A program made the position numbers and the translations under genes. Positions 5,530-8,640 of a stretch of DNA of 8,640 nt are shown in pieces. This DNA comes from Leptospira sp. (lineage in GTDB: Bacteria; Spirochaetota; Leptospiria; Leptospirales; Leptospiraceae): contig JALOTI010000060.1 of assembly GCA_025457985.1 (NCBI GenBank), positions 1 through 8,640 on the forward strand, written 5' to 3'. The notes beneath the pieces are model-generated. The model saw only the letters and a list, made by a program, of their open reading frames with translations. It did no database searches and was not told the DNA's origin. Every line of letters starts with the position of its first letter. Within the stretch, counting starts at the first letter, position 1.

Positions 5530-7028
5530 AGACGGTTCAATGCATTGATATAGGCCTTCGCGCAGGCTTCGATGATGTCTGTAGAGTCACCTTTGCCCAC
5601 AACTCGTTTTTCGCCTAACTCGATGGTTACGCTAGCTTCCGCCATTGCATCTGTTCCTTCCGTAACAGGTGAAATCACCAATCGTGATAAAAGTGGTTTT
5701 ATCCCTGTTATCTGATCAATTGCCTTGAAGATACTATCGACAGGACCATCACCTTCTTGGGAGGATTCCTTTGTATCTGCCCCTACCTTTAGAATTACTT
5801 TTGACTTGGGTGGATTGTTTGTTCCAGTGCTTTGTTCAAATGAAATCAAAGCATAGGTTTCCTCTACTTGGGAACGACTTACTTCTGCTTGGAAAAGTGC
5901 TGCAATGTCTTCGTCAAAAACTTCCTTTTTCTTATCAGCAATCTCAAGAAATCGATTGTATGCATTGTCGATCTCTTCCGGCTTAGGGTCGAAACCAAGT
6001 CGAATGATACGATCTTTAAATCCAGCCCTTCCCGAATGCCTTCCCAAAACCATCCGATTGGATTTCAGACCTACCGATTCTGGTGTCATAATTTCGTATG
6101 TCTGTCTATTTTTGATCACTCCATCTTGGTGAATACCTGACTCATGAGCAAAAGCATTGGCTCCCACAATAGCTTTGTTAGGCTGGACAACCATCCCTGT
6201 GATCGTTTTTACTAGATGAGATCCTCGAGTGATAAGTGTAGAGTCGATCTTTGTCTCAACCCCAAATTTGTCTTTTCTAGTTTTGAGAGCCATAACAATC
6301 TCTTCCATCGCTGTGTTTCCGGCGCGCTCTCCGATTCCATTTAGAGTACATTCAATCTGACGACCGCCAGCTAGCACAGTAGCAAGTGAATTCGCTACTG
6401 CAAGCCCAAGATCATTATGGCAGTGAGCAGAAAAGATAACCTTATCCGACCCCTTCACTTCCTTTTTCAAGAATTGAAATAAATCCATATACTCTTGTGG
6501 GGTCGTATAACCAACTGTGTCCGGAATATTGATCGTTGTTGCACCTTCCTCAATCACCGCCTCGACAAGTTCACGTAAAAAATTCCATTCGGATCGAGTG
6601 GCGTCCTCGGGAGAAAATTCAATATCGTCTACGAAGTCCTTTGCCATCTTTACAGCTGTACGTGCCATTTCCAAAACTTCAGATGGAGATTTGCCGAGTT
6701 TGTGTTTCATATGGATGGGAGAACTGGCAATAAATGTATGAATTCTTTTTAACTTTGCAGGTTTTAATGCATCCCTTGCGGCTTCCAAATCAGCACGCAT
6801 GGCTCTTGCAAGTCCACAGATTATGGGTCCTTCAATCTCCCTTGCGATCCGCTGGACAGCGTTGAACTGGACGGGTGAGGAGACAGGAAATCCAGCCTCG
6901 ATGATATCAACTCGCATCCGAGCCAGGTGCTGTGCTATCTCCACTTTTTCATCTTCGCTCATGGCAGCGCCTGGGCATTGCTCTCCATCTCGAAGAGTGG
7001 TATCAAAAATACGTACAAAATCTTCCAT
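5526..7028 (-). CDS. leuA: 2-isopropylmalate synthase (LeuA)
   Basis: LeuA condenses acetyl-CoA with 2-oxoisovalerate to 2-isopropylmalate, the committed step of leucine synthesis, and is normally feedback-inhibited by leucine. From the ATG at 7028 it has 500 residues (E. coli 523). The TIM barrel carries IFDTTLRDGEQ at 7-17 (catalytic Arg13, metal ligand Asp14), HTFIASSPIHMKHKL at 97-111, NIPDTVGYTTP at 167-177, the metal ligands of HCHND at 202-206, GIGERAGN at 231-238 and AHESGIHQDG at 294-303. A C-terminal LeuA dimerisation/regulatory domain (about 365-500) contains GDGPVDSIFKAI and ends in the DSTDIIEACAKAYINAL helix. HTFIASSP and the regulatory domain favour isopropylmalate over citramalate synthase, a paralogue known in Leptospira. 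The frame extends to an ATG at 7106, but that adds 26 residues with no LeuA similarity and overlaps the upstream gene. The ATG at 7043 is another option. Confidence 0.93.
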   Translation of the reverse strand: MEDFVRIFDTTLRDGEQCPGAAMSEDEKVEIAQHLARMRVDIIEAGFPVSSPVQFNAVQRIAREIEGPIICGLARAMRADLEAARDALKPAKLKRIHTFIASSPIHMKHKLGKSPSEVLEMARTAVKMAKDFVDDIEFSPEDATRSEWNFLRELVEAVIEEGATTINIPDTVGYTTPQEYMDLFQFLKKEVKGSDKVIFSAHCHNDLGLAVANSLATVLAGGRQIECTLNGIGERAGNTAMEEIVMALKTRKDKFGVETKIDSTLITRGSHLVKTITGMVVQPNKAIVGANAFAHESGIHQDGVIKNRQTYEIMTPESVGLKSNRMVLGRHSGRAGFKDRIIRLGFDPKPEEIDNAYNRFLEIADKKKEVFDEDIAALFQAEVSRSQVEETYALISFEQSTGTNNPPKSKVILKVGADTKESSQEGDGPVDSIFKAIDQITGIKPLLSRLVISPVTEGTDAMAEASVTIELGEKRVVGKGDSTDIIEACAKAYINALNRL

Positions 7029-7060
7029 CTCATTCCAGATCATAGCTTTAGGGGAAAGTG

Positions 7061-8428
7061 TCAAGGAGTATGAGATGGTCTTGACCGAAATGCCCCGGTG
7101 ATCCATCGGTAGGGTTCACCAGATCCGGTAACAGGTAGAGACTCCCACTTGCCTTGGGACCAAAAACGAATCGGTTTTTCCTTTTCATAGTCAACATTGG
7201 GTGGCGGAGGAGCCGAAAGGGAAAGTTTTATCCTCTCGTTTCTCTGGAAAAAGGAAATAGCCAAAAATAAAGAAAACAAAATCAAAATCGCAAAAGTTGA
7301 GAAAACTATTATTTTATTCGAGGCAAAGCTCTTCCATGGTGAAAGCTGATTCATTTGAATGAGTCCCATTAACAGGGAGTAAATGATGTATGGAAAAATA
7401 TATCTTATAGGATAAGGATTTTCATAAGTAAACCGCCCGATTACCAGTGTTACTAAAAAACTAAGGCAAAAAAATAAAATACTTAATTTTCTTTTGTTAG
7501 AATTCTGGAACAAAATAGTTAGAAAACTCAAACCTAACAGAAAAAATACTGTCGGCGTTTGATAATACATAATCTTAAAAAAATCCCAAATATAATGAAT
7601 AGAGAGTGAAAGAATTGAAAATAGATCGAGCGAAAGTATCTTCTGTTGTAAAATAAAAAAGCTTTTTGGGATAATAAACAATTTTTGGAAAGAAATGAGA
7701 GTTAATTCCCCAAATAATACGATTATAGAAAAAATAAACACAATCCAGATGTTTGAAAGTTTTTGGATTTGTTTCTTCTCCTGAAGTATCAATAAATAAA
7801 ATGCTCCGCCTATTGAGAAGGCCAATCTGTCGGAGATATAGAGGAGAAAAAAGAAAAGAATAAATACAGCTAAGATCAATTTGTATTTTTTATCAAATAA
7901 AAACTTCGGGATTAGAACACGAACGCCTAACAAAAAAAGGATAAAGAGAAAGCCAGTTAAGTGATGAGCACTTGCGAAAAAAATTTGAAAGAGTTTAGGA
8001 GATTCATCCAAAATGATAGAAAGGAATATAAAAATCCATAACAATAGAGTTATATGATATACATAGTTTTTGGCATAGATCGAACCTTTTCGAAATTTCC
8101 AAAATATATATAGCCCTATTTGAAATGCAAAAAATTGAAAAATTCCATAAATGGTGGGTAGATATAAAAAGGGAAAGAATATGTAACAAGTAAGCATCAA
8201 GATACCGTCTGGGAAAAAATAAGGAGAAGGAGGTAATATCCAGCCCTTGAATTCGCCGCGGAAGAAATCTAGAAGGAATACGGGCAGATAGAGGTTATCA
8301 GCCGAGTATAAAAATTTGAAAAAAAAAGTCTCACATAACAGAAAAGAAATGAATGCGGAAAAGATAAAAAAGAAATAGAATCGAATCGATTCTATGCTCC
8401 AAATTTTTCTAGTATTTAGGCTAGCCAC
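7061..8428 (-). CDS. polytopic membrane protein, possibly GT-C-like
   Basis: The family is not firmly recognised. The 455-residue protein is extremely hydrophobic (Phe, Ile, Leu). It has a short basic N-terminus, a first helix at about 17-40, and roughly ten further membrane segments up to about 373-393. A soluble C-terminal tail of about 60 residues is rich in proline, tryptophan and charge (SAPPPPN near 406-411). The first loop after helix 1 holds acidic residues in SADNLYLPVFLLDFF (42-56) and PPSPYFFPDG (66-75). This layout resembles GT-C lipid-linked-sugar glycosyltransferases, where an acidic residue in the first outer loop is catalytic, but that is inference only. The start is a GTG at 8428 immediately after an in-frame TAG and without a Shine-Dalgarno. 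The stop lies 32 bases before leuA, so it probably leads the leuA-hisC transcript. Confidence 0.72.
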   Translation of the reverse strand: MASLNTRKIWSIESIRFYFFFIFSAFISFLLCETFFFKFLYSADNLYLPVFLLDFFRGEFKGWILPPSPYFFPDGILMLTCYIFFPFLYLPTIYGIFQFFAFQIGLYIFWKFRKGSIYAKNYVYHITLLLWIFIFLSIILDESPKLFQIFFASAHHLTGFLFILFLLGVRVLIPKFLFDKKYKLILAVFILFFFLLYISDRLAFSIGGAFYLLILQEKKQIQKLSNIWIVFIFSIIVLFGELTLISFQKLFIIPKSFFILQQKILSLDLFSILSLSIHYIWDFFKIMYYQTPTVFFLLGLSFLTILFQNSNKRKLSILFFCLSFLVTLVIGRFTYENPYPIRYIFPYIIYSLLMGLIQMNQLSPWKSFASNKIIVFSTFAILILFSLFLAISFFQRNERIKLSLSAPPPPNVDYEKEKPIRFWSQGKWESLPVTGSGEPYRWITGAFRSRPSHTP

Positions 8429-8443
8429 AGTCTAAATACATAG

Positions 8444-8640
8444 ATGAGCGAAGGGACAGAAAAACAATTTTTAAATTTTTTCTCCGTCAATTTGTTTGCA
8501 GGGGAAGATTCGCAGAAAGTATTGGAAGTTTACCTTTCCTTTTTGGATGGGATCGTACTTCACAGCTCCCCACGGCATTCTGAGCTACAATTAAAATCGG
8601 GCGAAAGAATCGTTTTTTCGGTAGAGTCTGAAGATTGCCC
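8444..8640 (+). CDS. unidentified protein, N-terminal part only (cut by window edge)
   Basis: An open frame begins with ATG at 8444, directly after an in-frame TAG (8441-8443), and runs without a stop to the end of the window, giving 65 codons plus two bases. The visible N-terminus starts MSEGTEKQFLNFFSVN and continues with EVYLSFLDGIVLHSS and LKSGERIVFSVESEDCP. It is mildly acidic with no signal peptide or membrane segment, so it is probably cytoplasmic. I do not recognise the family. No Shine-Dalgarno is seen before the ATG, so the transcript may be leaderless or the start may lie further in. It diverges from the membrane-protein gene with only 15 bases between starts. Codon use and length of the open frame support a real gene. 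Confidence 0.62.
   Translation, partial: MSEGTEKQFLNFFSVNLFAGEDSQKVLEVYLSFLDGIVLHSSPRHSELQLKSGERIVFSVESEDC

Noticed and set aside
7029..7060. Leucine attenuator, T-box or other leader before leuA
   Set aside because: Only 32 bases separate the genes, with no hairpin, leucine-codon run or T-box sequence.
6799..7101. Plus-strand open frames antisense to leuA (also 5771-6140 and 6517-6741)
   Set aside because: They lie inside well-supported leuA coding sequence, have no ribosome sites, and their peptides look like reverse-strand shadows rather than proteins.
7026..7106. Longer LeuA with 26 extra N-terminal residues from ATG 7106
   Set aside because: The extension has no LeuA similarity and overlaps the upstream gene by 46 bases; IPMS proteins normally begin just before IFDTTLRDGEQ. 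Kept as an alternative in the leuA entry.
1..8640. Search for mobile elements, CRISPR, tRNA/rRNA, toxin-antitoxin or defence genes
   Set aside because: No transposase or integrase motifs, long terminal repeats, spaced direct repeats or cloverleaf-like sequences were seen. Every large frame is a housekeeping, stress or membrane protein.

Overview
The window reads as an ordinary chromosomal stretch from a low-GC spirochaete, most likely Leptospira or a close relative. This is an inference from the overall look of the proteins, the AT-rich codon use and the phenylalanine- and isoleucine-rich membrane proteins; no database search was run. The exception is bases 1 to about 100, which are 67% G+C by hand count against 26% for the next 100 bases. 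They look like DNA from another source joined to the first codons of clpA.

Layout. (1) 101-2383, plus strand: an almost complete ClpA unfoldase whose own start codon is missing at the GC-rich junction. (2) 2356-3353, minus strand: a RidA-family protein followed by a small four-helix membrane protein, joined by an ATGA stop/start overlap; the membrane gene overlaps the end of clpA by 28 bases, tail to tail. (3) 3354-3506: a divergent control region holding a CIRCE operator (HrcA binding site) with an extra third half-site. (4) 3507-4364, plus strand: two small heat-shock proteins (Hsp20 family) in one transcription unit. (5) 4418-4447: an intrinsic terminator for that unit, whose stem also contains the stop codon of the convergent hisC. 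(6) 4432-8428, minus strand: a large polytopic membrane protein, then leuA (2-isopropylmalate synthase), then hisC (histidinol-phosphate aminotransferase family), probably one operon read from right to left. (7) 8444-8640, plus strand: the start of an unidentified gene, cut by the window edge, beginning only 15 bases from the divergent membrane gene.

How the genes fit together. The left half is about protein quality control. ClpA unfolds substrates for ClpP, and the sHSP pair holds unfolding proteins and appears to be under HrcA/CIRCE heat-shock control. RidA belongs to a family that clears reactive enamine/imine intermediates made by PLP enzymes. The right half is amino-acid biosynthesis: LeuA makes the first committed leucine intermediate, and HisC is a PLP aminotransferase placed directly behind it. 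No stretch over 300 bases lacks a gene, and I see no tRNA, rRNA, insertion sequence or CRISPR array.

I found no convincing new biological system. The signals most worth a second look are the three-armed CIRCE array, which sits over an apparent but probably wrong start codon, and the composition break at the left edge.
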